DNA from: Ruminococcus sp. Zagget11
Lineage (GTDB): Bacteria; Bacillota; Clostridia; Oscillospirales; Ruminococcaceae
Assembly: GCA_001941135.1 (NCBI GenBank)
Contig: MSHL01000030.1
Location: forward strand, 1 to 39,876
Reading direction: 5' to 3'
DNA: 39,876 bases
Positions within the stretch are counted from its first letter, which is position 1. The number at the start of each line of letters is the position of its first letter. Below, piece after piece: positions 1 to 6,669 of the stretch. The position numbers and the translations under genes are program-made. The notes under the pieces were generated by a model that saw only the letters and a list, made by a program, of their open reading frames with translations, searched no databases and was not told the DNA's origin.

Positions 1-109
1 CACACCGCCTTTATCGAAAATAGATGTCAGAAGGCGGCGAATGGAGCTTATCCTCTATCCTCCGTGTGCATACCGCACTATGCCATGAGGCATTACCGCG
101 GTGTTTTCT

Positions 110-204
110 TAAGGAAGTGCTGATTAATTCGTCAGCAATCGTTTCCAACCCTCGAAAAGCCTTTACTGAGAGGGTTGAGAAACGATTTAATCAGCGGTTC
201 CTTA
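110..204 (+). repeat. 95-bp palindromic MITE-like element, copy A
   Basis: One of three near-identical 95-bp copies (the others are at 6353-6447 and 29663-29757). It begins TAAGGAAGTGCTGATTAA and ends with the near inverted complement TTAATCAGCGGTTCCTTA. An inner pair, ATCGTTTCCAACCCTC and GAGGGTTGAGAAACGAT, is also inverted, so the whole unit can fold into one long hairpin. It has no coding capacity. The outermost TA on each side fits a TA target duplication, which would suggest a non-autonomous element moved by an IS630/mariner-type transposase; that is inference. It starts four bases past the pflA stop, so it probably forms the 3' hairpin of the pfl transcript. Confidence 0.85.
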
Positions 205-207
205 ATG

Positions 208-990
208 TCAGCTTAGCTGTGTACCATGCTCCCCGCGGCCCTTGCGAATACCGGACATAATCACGTCCTTTGCCTTTACGGCATCGGCTTTGGAAAGTGG
301 CTTTACATCGGCAAGAGGGTAATCGATACCCAAGTTTTCGTACTTAACCTTGCCCATGTCATGGTAGGGGAGTACATCAAGGGCTTTTACCGAGTGGAGA
401 GTTGAAATAAATTCACCCAGTTCAAAAAGGTATTTTTCATTGTCGGTGATACCGGGGACAACAACGTGTCTTATCCACAATTCCACATTGTGCTTGCTTA
501 TATATTCCGCAAAGGCGAGAATATTCTTGTTGCTGTGTCCCGTAAGCTTTTTGTGTTCCTCATCGTTGATATGCTTTATATCAAGCATGATGAGGTCGGT
601 AACCTCCAGCAGCTTGTCGAATTTATCTGTGTGGTTCGGCGTAAAGGTTATACCGGAGCTGTCAAGGCAGGTGTGTATTCCCTTTGCCTTGGCTTTTGTG
701 AAAAGCTCGATGATGAAATCAATCTGCATAAGGGGTTCTCCCCCTGTGGCGGTAATACCGCCGCCCTTGAAAAAGTCCTTCAGGCTTTCGTAATGCTCCA
801 ATATTTCATCGGCGGTCATTTTCGTGCCCACACCGTCTTTTCCGTCCTTCGGCTCGCAGCCTATGTGCCATGTATCGGGATTATGGCAGTACAGGCATCG
901 CATGGGACATCCCTGCATAAAAACGACGAACCTGATTCCAGGTCCGTCGACTGTACCGAAAGATTCAGTTGAATGGATATATCCGTACAT
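208..990 (-). CDS. pflA: Pyruvate formate-lyase activating enzyme (radical SAM)
   Basis: Radical-SAM activase that uses a 4Fe-4S cluster and S-adenosylmethionine to make the glycyl radical on pyruvate formate-lyase, in the cytoplasm. The cluster motif CPMRCLYC gives Cys28, Cys32 and Cys35, the CxxxCxxC pattern, preceded by the typical FGTVDGPGIRFVVFMQG stretch. A GGITATGGEPL segment (about residues 77-87) is the usual SAM-binding GGEP region. The length of 260 aa is normal for PflA. The start at 990 gives the usual family N-terminus. It lies eight bases downstream of the glycyl-radical subunit gene and is last in the pfl operon, followed by the 95-bp palindrome. Its target glycine is on the adjacent small protein rather than on PflB. 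Confidence 0.95.
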   Translation of the reverse strand: MYGYIHSTESFGTVDGPGIRFVVFMQGCPMRCLYCHNPDTWHIGCEPKDGKDGVGTKMTADEILEHYESLKDFFKGGGITATGGEPLMQIDFIIELFTKAKAKGIHTCLDSSGITFTPNHTDKFDKLLEVTDLIMLDIKHINDEEHKKLTGHSNKNILAFAEYISKHNVELWIRHVVVPGITDNEKYLFELGEFISTLHSVKALDVLPYHDMGKVKYENLGIDYPLADVKPLSKADAVKAKDVIMSGIRKGRGEHGTQLS

Positions 991-998
991 TTTTAGCC

Positions 999-1244
999 TT
1001 AGAGAGCAGCGTGGAACGTTCTGGAAATAACATCGTCCTGCTGTTCCTTTGTGAGCTTGATGAAGTTCACTGCGTATCCCGAAACGCGGATAGTGAGCTG
1101 AGGATAATTCTCGGGGTGCTGCTGTGCGTCAAGCAGCGTGTCCTTGTTGAGAACGTTTACGTTGAGGTGATGACCACCCTTTTCAGCGTAACCGTCAAGA
1201 AGTGAAACCAGGTTTGAAACCCGCTGTGCATTAGCAATTGCCAT
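999..1244 (-). CDS. grcA: Stand-alone glycyl-radical subunit of pyruvate formate-lyase (GrcA/YfiD-like)
   Basis: An 81-residue protein corresponding to the C-terminal glycyl-radical domain of pyruvate formate-lyase. It carries RVSGYAVNF with the radical-bearing Gly at residue 56, and continues to the end of the domain (SRTFHAAL). I chose the ATG at 1244 because AAAGGAG sits just before it with good spacing; an ATG at 1262 overlaps that ribosome site. The preceding pflB frame stops at 1284 before this domain, so the catalytic enzyme depends on this separate chain for its radical. In E. coli YfiD is a spare part that repairs damaged PFL; here no fused copy is visible, so it should be an obligate subunit. 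The operon order is pflB-grcA-pflA. Confidence 0.88.
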   Translation of the reverse strand: MAIANAQRVSNLVSLLDGYAEKGGHHLNVNVLNKDTLLDAQQHPENYPQLTIRVSGYAVNFIKLTKEQQDDVISRTFHAAL

Positions 1245-1283
1245 AATAAAATCTCCTTTCATCAGTTAGCGGCACGAGAGCGA

Positions 1284-3377
1284 TTAATCTCTGTCGTTGT
1301 CGCTTGTATTGGGAATATTGGCGCAGGTAGGACAATCAAGATCAATGTCCAAATCGCCAACGAATACGGTAGCATCCTTTCCGAGAGCATCGGGGATAAT
1401 AGTGAAGGTATTGGAAATACCGTCCTGAGCATTGCTGAACTGGAGCTTGGATACAGAGGAGAGGGAAGCGGTAGCACCGTGAGTATCTCTTCCGTGCATC
1501 GGGTTAGCGCCGGGAGCAAGAGGCACGCCCTGCTTTCTGCCGTCAGGTGTAGTACCTGTCTTTTTACCGTATACAACGTTTGAAGTAATAGTAAGGATAG
1601 AGGTTGTGGGAACGCCGCCTCTGTAGGTGTGCTGCTGACGAATCTTATCCATAAAGCGGTTAAGAATATCCTCTGCAATTTCATCTACACGGTCGTCATC
1701 GTTACCATATTTGGGGAAGTCACCCTCAATCTCGTAGTCAACAGCTATGCCTGCTTCATTTCTGATAGGCTTAACCTTAGCGTACTTGATAGCCGAGAGA
1801 GAATCGGCAACAACGGATATACCTGCGATACCGGTAGCAAAATACCTCTTTACCTCTCTGTCATGAAGAGCCATCTGGAGGCTTTCATAGCAGTACTTAT
1901 CATGCATATAGTGAATGATGTTAAGGGTATTTACATAAAGCTCGGCAAGCCAAGTCATCATGTCGTCATATCTCTCCATGACCTCATCGTAATCGAGATA
2001 TTCGGAGGTGATAGGTCTGTACTTAGCAGCAACCTGAACACCGCTTATCTCATCGACGCCGCCGTTTATAGCGTAGAGCAGGCACTTAGCGAGGTTAGCT
2101 CTTGCGCCGAAGAACTGCATTTCCTTGCCGACTCTCATAGAGGATACGCAGCAAGCGATAGCGTAATCATCACCGTGAGTTACTCTCATAAGGTCGTCAT
2201 TCTCATACTGGATAGAGGATGTGGTGATGGAAATCTTAGCGCAGTATTCCTTCCAGCCTTGAGGAAGTCTTGTGGACCAAAGGACGGTCATGTTAGGTTC
2301 GGGAGAAGTGCCGAGGTTTTCGAGGGTGTGCAGATAACGGAAGGAGTTCTTTGTAACCATGTGTCTGCCGTCGATACCCATACCGCCCAGGGACTCTGTT
2401 ACCCACTGTGGGTCGCCGGAGAACAGTGAGTTGTATTCGGGTGTTCTTGCAAATCTTACAAGACGTAGCTTCATGATGAAGTGGTCAATAATTTCCTGTG
2501 CCTCGGTTTCGGTGAGGATACCCTTCTTGAGATCTCTCTCAAAGTAGATATCGAGGAAAGTGGAAGTACGACCCAGTGACATAGCCGCACCGTTCTGATC
2601 CTTAACAGCGCCCAGATAGCCAAAGTATGTAGCCTGAACGGCTTCCTTGGCGGTAGAAGCGGGCTTGGAAATATCGCAACCGTAGATTTCAGCCATCTTC
2701 TTGAGGTTTTCAAGGGCTCTGATCTGCTCTGCCATTTCCTCTCTTGCGCGGATCTTCTCCTCGGTCATAGGACAGGTATAGAAAGCCTTTTGTGCTTTCT
2801 TGTCCTCAATAAGTCTGTCAACACCGTAAAGAGCTACACGTCTATAGTCGCCGATTATTCTTCCTCTTCCGTATGCATCGGGAAGACCGGTGAGGATATG
2901 TGCGGTTCTTGCAGCTCTCATTTCAGGGGTATATACATCAAATACGCCTGCATTGTGAGTTTTGCGGTATTCGGTAAAAATGTGCTTGATTTCGGGATCT
3001 ATGGTATAGCCGTTATCGGAACAAGCCTTTTCAGCCATACGCAGTCCGCCGTAGGGCATAAGTGCTCTCTTGAAGGGCTTATCTGTCTGAAGACCTACAA
3101 TCTGCTCCAGATCCTTTTCGATATAACCTGCTCCGTGGGAAACGAGAGAGGATACAACCTTAGTATCCATATCCAGGACACCGCCTGCTTCTCTTTCCTG
3201 TTTAGCAAGATCCATTACCTTTGCCCAAAGGGTCTTTGTGGCCTCGGTAGGATCTGCAAGGAAGCTGCTGTCTCCGTCATAGGGAGTATAGTTTCTCTGG
3301 ATGAAATCCCTTACATTGATTTCCTTTGTCCAGTGACCTCCGACGAAGCCTTCCCATTCCTGTGGCATCTGATTCAT
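1284..3377 (-). CDS. pflB: Formate C-acetyltransferase catalytic subunit lacking the glycyl-radical domain
   Basis: Pyruvate formate-lyase, converting pyruvate and CoA to acetyl-CoA and formate during anaerobic growth. The adjacent catalytic cysteines are visible at residues 409-410 in [10 protein letters not shown]. The N-terminal PFL domain and the C-terminal barrel segments ([28 protein letters not shown]) are all present. The length is 697 aa against roughly 740-760 for fused enzymes. The protein ends in [16 protein letters not shown], just where the glycyl-radical domain would follow; that domain is in the next cistron, 39 bases on. Start at 3377 with GAAGGAGG nine bases upstream. Two consensus promoters lie upstream (3538-3566 and 3758-3786), giving leaders of about 155 and 370 bases. 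Confidence 0.95.
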   Translation of the reverse strand: MNQMPQEWEGFVGGHWTKEINVRDFIQRNYTPYDGDSSFLADPTEATKTLWAKVMDLAKQEREAGGVLDMDTKVVSSLVSHGAGYIEKDLEQIVGLQTDKPFKRALMPYGGLRMAEKACSDNGYTIDPEIKHIFTEYRKTHNAGVFDVYTPEMRAARTAHILTGLPDAYGRGRIIGDYRRVALYGVDRLIEDKKAQKAFYTCPMTEEKIRAREEMAEQIRALENLKKMAEIYGCDISKPASTAKEAVQATYFGYLGAVKDQNGAAMSLGRTSTFLDIYFERDLKKGILTETEAQEIIDHFIMKLRLVRFARTPEYNSLFSGDPQWVTESLGGMGIDGRHMVTKNSFRYLHTLENLGTSPEPNMTVLWSTRLPQGWKEYCAKISITTSSIQYENDDLMRVTHGDDYAIACCVSSMRVGKEMQFFGARANLAKCLLYAINGGVDEISGVQVAAKYRPITSEYLDYDEVMERYDDMMTWLAELYVNTLNIIHYMHDKYCYESLQMALHDREVKRYFATGIAGISVVADSLSAIKYAKVKPIRNEAGIAVDYEIEGDFPKYGNDDDRVDEIAEDILNRFMDKIRQQHTYRGGVPTTSILTITSNVVYGKKTGTTPDGRKQGVPLAPGANPMHGRDTHGATASLSSVSKLQFSNAQDGISNTFTIIPDALGKDATVFVGDLDIDLDCPTCANIPNTSDNDRD

Positions 3378-3537
3378 TTAAAATTTCCTCCTTCATATTT
3401 CCATGCTGCTTGTGGCAGCGACGGCAAGTCGTAAACACTTTGTGGTGCTACACGAAGTATTTATCAGCATATTGGGTGCGCAATGCATGAAAGCCTAACG
3501 CTGTGTTAAGAGCCATACTGCATACGCTACCAATAGT

Positions 3538-3566
3538 ATGATACAATATTCCGCTGAATTTGTCAA
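3538..3566 (-). promoter_or_regulatory. Proximal pflB promoter
   Basis: On the minus strand TTGACA (3566-3561), a 17-base spacer and TATCAT (3543-3538). It is near consensus and about 160 bases upstream of the pflB start. Confidence 0.75.
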
Positions 3567-3731
3567 GATTTTTCGGTAAAAACGTAATTTTTTTAATCAA
3601 TAAAAATCGGTTTTTTGTGCAGTTGTGCAAAACTTTTAAAAAAATTTACAATTGCACTGAAATTTCAAAAGTGACAAGCGGCGCAAGAAATTTTAATTAT
3701 ACCGATTTAGTATACTTTTCTCGGTAAGCTT

Positions 3732-3750
3732 ACACCGACTTTCTCGGTGT
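3732..3750. promoter_or_regulatory. Inverted repeat at the distal pfl transcription start (possible operator)
   Basis: ACACCGA-CTTTC-TCGGTGT is a perfect 7-base inverted repeat placed at about +1 to +20 of the distal pfl promoter. It could be an operator for a dimeric regulator or a 5' hairpin in the mRNA. It does not match the Rex consensus I know. Confidence 0.5.
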
Positions 3751-3757
3751 TGTGATC

Positions 3758-3786
3758 ATTATAGCATAAGAAACGCAATTTGTCAA
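3758..3786 (-). promoter_or_regulatory. Distal pflB promoter
   Basis: On the minus strand TTGACA (3786-3781), a 17-base spacer and TATAAT (3763-3758): a full sigma-A consensus match reading toward pflB. Confidence 0.8.
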
Positions 3787-3818
3787 GGGCTTTTTGCGAT
3801 ATTTTTGAAAAAAATTGA

Positions 3819-4004
3819 GTGTCTGCTGCAGTTAATTGCTTATCTTGCTTACTATGGCTGTGGAGTACAGTTCAACGAATGTGTTATTATCATAAGGAAT
3901 ACTATGAACCATATATGATCGATGAAGAACAGCCTGACATAGTAGTATTTGAATGTGTCGAGAGATTTGTGGATTTATTGAGGACGTATCAAATAGTTGA
4001 GTAA
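3819..4004 (+). pseudogene. Remnant of a DHHW/AlgX-like (alginate O-acetylation-associated) gene
   Basis: A 61-codon frame whose last half, YYEPYMIDEEQPDIVVFECVE and the following ERFVDLL, resembles the C-terminus of the SGNH-like DHHW/AlgX proteins that accompany MBOAT O-acyltransferases (typically ...EEKPDVVVxExVER...). The catalytic part of such a protein (normally over 300 residues) is absent: upstream is the pfl promoter on the other strand. No ribosome site precedes the ATG. I read it as a truncated relic whose 3' hairpin (4010-4058) survives. The assignment rests on a short stretch, so a chance ORF remains possible. Confidence 0.4.
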
Positions 4005-4009
4005 GATTG

Positions 4010-4058
4010 ATTATCCCCGTCGCAATAACTGTGCCTTAGTCTTTGCGGCGGGGGTTAT
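4010..4058 (+). terminator. GC-rich hairpin after the DHHW remnant
   Basis: ATTATCCCCGTCGCAA (4010-4025) pairs with TTGCGGCGGGGGTTAT (4043-4058), including a few G-U pairs. There is no U-tract after it, so termination would be weak or the tract has decayed. A second, weaker stem lies further on, between AGCGTAAACGTG (about 4101) and CACTTTTACGCC (about 4140). Otherwise 4059-4200 holds nothing I recognise. Confidence 0.45.
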
Positions 4059-4200
4059 TGCTGAAGTGTCACTGTCTGCTTTATGGGATAATTTCTTTAA
4101 AGCGTAAACGTGAACGGCATTTATCCCTCACTTTTACGCCAAACGCTAAATATTGGAACATTATTTTCACTAAAAAATAAAAATTTTTTTCAAAAAGGTA

Positions 4201-4229
4201 TTGACAAATCGATTTTCTCGGTGTATAAT
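4201..4229 (+). promoter_or_regulatory. Promoter of the tRNA operon
   Basis: TTGACA (4201-4206), 17-base spacer and TATAAT (4224-4229): a perfect consensus about 50 bases upstream of the first tRNA. The spacer contains TTCTCGGTGT, the same string found in the pfl operator-like repeat. Confidence 0.85.
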
Positions 4230-4285
4230 ATAATAGTTGCCTGACACGACACTGTTTTATAGGTTGCGTTTCGGATTTGCAATGT

Positions 4286-4361
4286 GGAAGCTTAGCTCAG
4301 CTGGGAGAGCATCTGCCTTACAAGCAGAGGGTCATAGGTTCGAGCCCTATAGTTTCCACCA
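4286..4361 (+). tRNA. tRNA-Val (TAC)
   Basis: The acceptor GGAAGCT pairs with AGTTTCC (one G-U). The anticodon loop CTTACAA sits between TCTGC and GCAGA and gives anticodon TAC. The T arm is GGTTCGAGCC, and CCA is encoded. 76 nt. Confidence 0.96.
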
Positions 4362-4363
4362 AA

Positions 4364-4440
4364 GGCCTGGTAGTTCAGTTGGTTAGAACGCCGCCCTGTC
4401 ACGGCGGAGGTCGTGGGTTCGAGCCCCATTCAGGTCGCCA
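4364..4440 (+). tRNA. tRNA-Asp (GTC)
   Basis: The acceptor GGCCTGG pairs with TCAGGTC (with G-U pairs). The anticodon stem CCGCC/GGCGG encloses CTGTCAC with anticodon GTC. The T arm is GGGTTCGAGCCCC, and CCA is encoded. 77 nt, two bases after tRNA-Val. Confidence 0.96.
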
Positions 4441-4443
4441 TAT

Positions 4444-4519
4444 GCGGATTTAGCTCATCCGGTAGAGTGCCACCTTGCCAAGGTGGAGGTAGCGAGTTCG
4501 AGCCTCGTAATCCGCTCCA
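4444..4519 (+). tRNA. tRNA-Gly (GCC)
   Basis: The acceptor GCGGATT pairs with AATCCGC. The anticodon stem CCACC/GGTGG encloses TTGCCAA with anticodon GCC. CCA is encoded. 76 nt. Confidence 0.96.
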
Positions 4520-4575
4520 TTCCTATGCGACAGGATACGCTTTTAATAAGCGGCGCTGTCGTGTGGTTAACTTGA

Positions 4576-4649
4576 GGCGCTATAGCCAAGTGGTAAGGCG
4601 TAGGTCTGCAACACCTTGATCCCCGGTTCAAATCCGGGTGGCGCCTCCA
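4576..4649 (+). tRNA. tRNA-Cys (GCA)
   Basis: The acceptor GGCGCTA pairs with TGGCGCC (terminal mismatch or wobble at the base). The anticodon loop carries GCA, the T arm is CCGGTTCAAATCCGG, and CCA is encoded. 74 nt; last gene of the tRNA operon. Confidence 0.95.
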
Positions 4650-4650
4650 G

Positions 4651-4694
4651 AAAAGACTGTATCGATATGCTTTAGGCATTCGATACAGTCTTTT
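4651..4694. terminator. Bidirectional terminator between the tRNA operon and the capA-like gene
   Basis: AAAAGACTGTATCGA (4651-4665) is perfectly complementary to TCGATACAGTCTTTT (4680-4694), with A- and T-runs at the two ends. It serves the tRNA operon on plus and the capA-like operon on minus. Confidence 0.9.
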
Positions 4695-4708
4695 GCTTTA
4701 CGGGCATA

Positions 4709-6010
4709 TTATTTGCCGTCGGGTGGATCGGTATCGGGCGTTTCCATCAATCCGTGGCCTTCCAGATAATCATATATGTAATCGTATCCGAATTCCGATT
4801 TCCTGTTTACACCGTGCGCGACGGCAAGCTCCTCGGTATAGTTCTCAAGCCTGTACAGGCGCACGTTGGAATAGCTGCCCTCATAATGCGTAACAAGGGG
4901 ATTAAATTTGATATCCGATATTTCGGTACGCCCGCTGCCATCGGGATAAACCGTCACGGAAAAATCCAGTGTCCCGCCTATAAGGTTTTTTCCCACACTT
5001 TGCGCGGAAATAAGATTTCCCAGGGAATATGCGCACAGAAGCTGCCGTCCGTCACTAAGCTCCATAAGCTCAATGCTGCGCAGCACATGAGGATGATTTC
5101 CTATTATCACATCGGCGCCCGCTTCACCCAACTGTGCGGCAAGGGCGCGCTGGCTGTCTGAAATGACATCCGAATCTTCAACGCCCCAGTGAAGCGATAC
5201 TATACATATATCGGAAATTTCCTTTGCCCTTTGTATTTCCTCAATCATTACCTCGGTTTCAAAAGCCATACCTATTTCCAAAGGAGAGCCCTCGGGCAGC
5301 GAAAGACCGTTAAGGTATTCGGTGTAAGCGAGGAACGAAACCGTAACGCCATTTGAATCGATAGTCCTTATATTGCTTCTGTCCTCGGCGTCCCTGTATG
5401 CGCCGACACGAACAAGATTGTTTTCATCGTAAAAATCCAGACAGGCGGAAAGGCCGTCCGTTCCCTTGTCCAAGGTATGATTATTGGCTATGGTAAATAC
5501 ATCCACTCCCAACTCCGCCATATACAGACCAAGCTCTGTGGGGGAATTGAAAAAGGGATATGTGGACGGCTCATAAATGTCGTTGCAGATAAGGGTTTCT
5601 TGATTGAGTATGGTAATATCGGCGGAATTAAACAAATCCTCCGCATCGCTGTAGGCATAGCTGAAATCGTATCGTGTTTCGGTAAGACCGTTTTCCTTTG
5701 CCCGTCTTGCAGCCTGCTTGTAGATTGAGGAATGTATAAGATTATCACCCAGCGCTGTAAATGTGACGGTATAACATCCGTTTTCGGGTTCAATTTCAAC
5801 TTCGGCGGCAGTCGTTTCCGAAGCGGCTGCCGCGGTTGATGCGGATGTTGCCGCTTCCGACTCAATAACAATCGTTTTGGTGTAATCCTCGGCAACGGAG
5901 GCTTGCTCGGCATCGGAGCATGAACATAAAAACACAACGGAAAAGAGTGCAGCCGCATAAACGGCGGCACTCCTGACCACAGCCGAAATTCTATTGTCGG
6001 TGAAAATCAT
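4709..6010 (-). CDS. CapA-family (PGA_cap) metallophosphatase-like lipoprotein
   Basis: A 433-residue secreted lipoprotein. The N-terminal signal segment ends in a FLCSC lipobox and is followed by a low-complexity Ser/Thr/Ala/Glu linker to about residue 75. The body is a calcineurin-like fold of the poly-gamma-glutamate synthesis CapA type: TFTALGDNLIHSSIY (metal-binding GD), ILNQET, IANNHTLDKG (the N-H of the metal site), SLHWGVED and ADVIIGNHPHVL. CapA proteins take part in polyglutamate capsule anchoring or export; stand-alone copies like this one without capB/capC are common and their substrate is unknown. The start ATG overlaps the stop of the upstream SCP2 gene (ATGA), so the two are translationally coupled. 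Confidence 0.88.
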   Translation of the reverse strand: MIFTDNRISAVVRSAAVYAAALFSVVFLCSCSDAEQASVAEDYTKTIVIESEAATSASTAAAASETTAAEVEIEPENGCYTVTFTALGDNLIHSSIYKQAARRAKENGLTETRYDFSYAYSDAEDLFNSADITILNQETLICNDIYEPSTYPFFNSPTELGLYMAELGVDVFTIANNHTLDKGTDGLSACLDFYDENNLVRVGAYRDAEDRSNIRTIDSNGVTVSFLAYTEYLNGLSLPEGSPLEIGMAFETEVMIEEIQRAKEISDICIVSLHWGVEDSDVISDSQRALAAQLGEAGADVIIGNHPHVLRSIELMELSDGRQLLCAYSLGNLISAQSVGKNLIGGTLDFSVTVYPDGSGRTEISDIKFNPLVTHYEGSYSNVRLYRLENYTEELAVAHGVNRKSEFGYDYIYDYLEGHGLMETPDTDPPDGK

Positions 6011-6330
6011 TTCTTTGTGAACACCTTAAGCTTGAGGGCTTTTCCGATATCGCCGTCAACCTTAAGCTTTCCTGTCATATATGCCTGAACGGGATCAAGC
6101 TTTCCCTCGGCAATGCTGATGAAATTCTTGGAATCACAGGTAAGTGCGACATCTCTGTCGTAATACTCGTAAGGCTCAACAGAGAGAACGCCGTTCTTCA
6201 CAGCTGCATACATTCTTCCCTCACCCTCGCCGGTCAGATTGATTTGGATAGCCAAATCACCGTCAAGAGCCTTAGGATCAGCTTTTGTGAATATGCTTTT
6301 AAGAGCTTCAAAATTTTCTTCAAAGGTCAT
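6007..6330 (-). CDS. SCP2 sterol-carrier-like domain protein
   Basis: A 107-residue protein made of a single SCP2-type lipid-binding fold. It shows the family pattern of an N-terminal helix (TFEENFEALKSIFTKAD), a strand with GEGEGRMYAAVKNG, and the C-terminal GKLDPVQAYMTGKLKVDGDI signature. Bacterial stand-alone SCP2 proteins bind hydrophobic ligands, but their role is poorly known. I start at 6330, since AAAGGGG lies just upstream; the ATG at 6348 overlaps that site. It overlaps the capA-like gene by four bases. The transcript should begin near 6446, so the leader consists largely of the 95-bp palindromic element. Confidence 0.9.
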   Translation of the reverse strand: MTFEENFEALKSIFTKADPKALDGDLAIQINLTGEGEGRMYAAVKNGVLSVEPYEYYDRDVALTCDSKNFISIAEGKLDPVQAYMTGKLKVDGDIGKALKLKVFTKK

Positions 6331-6352
6331 GAGAAAAACCCCTTTCATTGAT

Positions 6353-6447
6353 TAAGGAAGTGCTGATTAATGCGTTAGCAATCGTTTCCAACCCTCGAAA
6401 AGCCTTTACTGAGAGGGCTGAGAAACGATTTAATCAGCGATTCCTTA
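6353..6447 (+). repeat. 95-bp palindromic MITE-like element, copy B
   Basis: Same length and inverted structure as copy A, from which it differs at only a few positions. It occupies the 5' leader of the SCP2-capA operon, ending a few bases from the -10 box of the minus-strand promoter. A mRNA starting at about 6446 would begin with this hairpin and reach the SCP2 ribosome site just after it. Confidence 0.88.
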
Positions 6448-6452
6448 GTGCA

Positions 6453-6481
6453 ATTATACCATGAACACCCTGAAATGTCAA
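6453..6481 (-). promoter_or_regulatory. Promoter of the SCP2-capA operon
   Basis: On the minus strand TTGACA (6481-6476), 17-base spacer and TATAAT (6458-6453): a perfect consensus. The predicted start falls at the edge of repeat copy B. Confidence 0.85.
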
Positions 6482-6576
6482 GCAAAAGTAGAAACAGAGG
6501 TTAATTTTCACATTATATAGGTCAACTTATACGAATAAAGGCTAAGAATATCTAACAAGATTATTTGATAAGATTG

Positions 6577-6605
6577 TTGACAAGCGAAAAAAATTGGTGT
6601 ATAAT
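6577..6605 (+). promoter_or_regulatory. Promoter of the CBS-protein/transglutaminase operon
   Basis: TTGACA (6577-6582), 17-base spacer and TATAAT (6600-6605): a perfect consensus 65 bases before the ATG at 6670. I see no comparable promoter or terminator between the following genes up to 15711. Confidence 0.85.
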
Positions 6606-6669
6606 TTGTGATGTATCTAATGTCGATACAATGTTGCTGTTAAAATTTGCCTTTGGAAGGAAGTCAGTT

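Larger units (their letters stand above)
3378..3818. other. pfl leader and promoter region
   Basis: A non-coding, AT-rich stretch of about 440 bases. It holds the two minus-strand pflB promoters and a cluster of CGGT/ACCG half sites between 3699 and 3750 (TACCGA, TCTCGGTA, ACACCGA, TCGGTGT). I see no credible gene in it. The minus-strand 60-codon frame at 3448-3630 overlaps the proximal promoter and resembles no protein I know. Confidence 0.6.

Noticed and set aside
24-260. Plus-strand 78-codon frame at the window start
   Set aside because: It runs through the palindromic element and into the antisense of pflA, has no ribosome site and resembles nothing.
1629-3434. Several long plus-strand frames across pflB
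   Set aside because: They are antisense shadows of a gene with strong family motifs; none has protein-like features.
4413-4679. Open frames across the tRNA cluster on both strands
   Set aside because: They consist of tRNA sequence; the four cloverleaf genes explain it.
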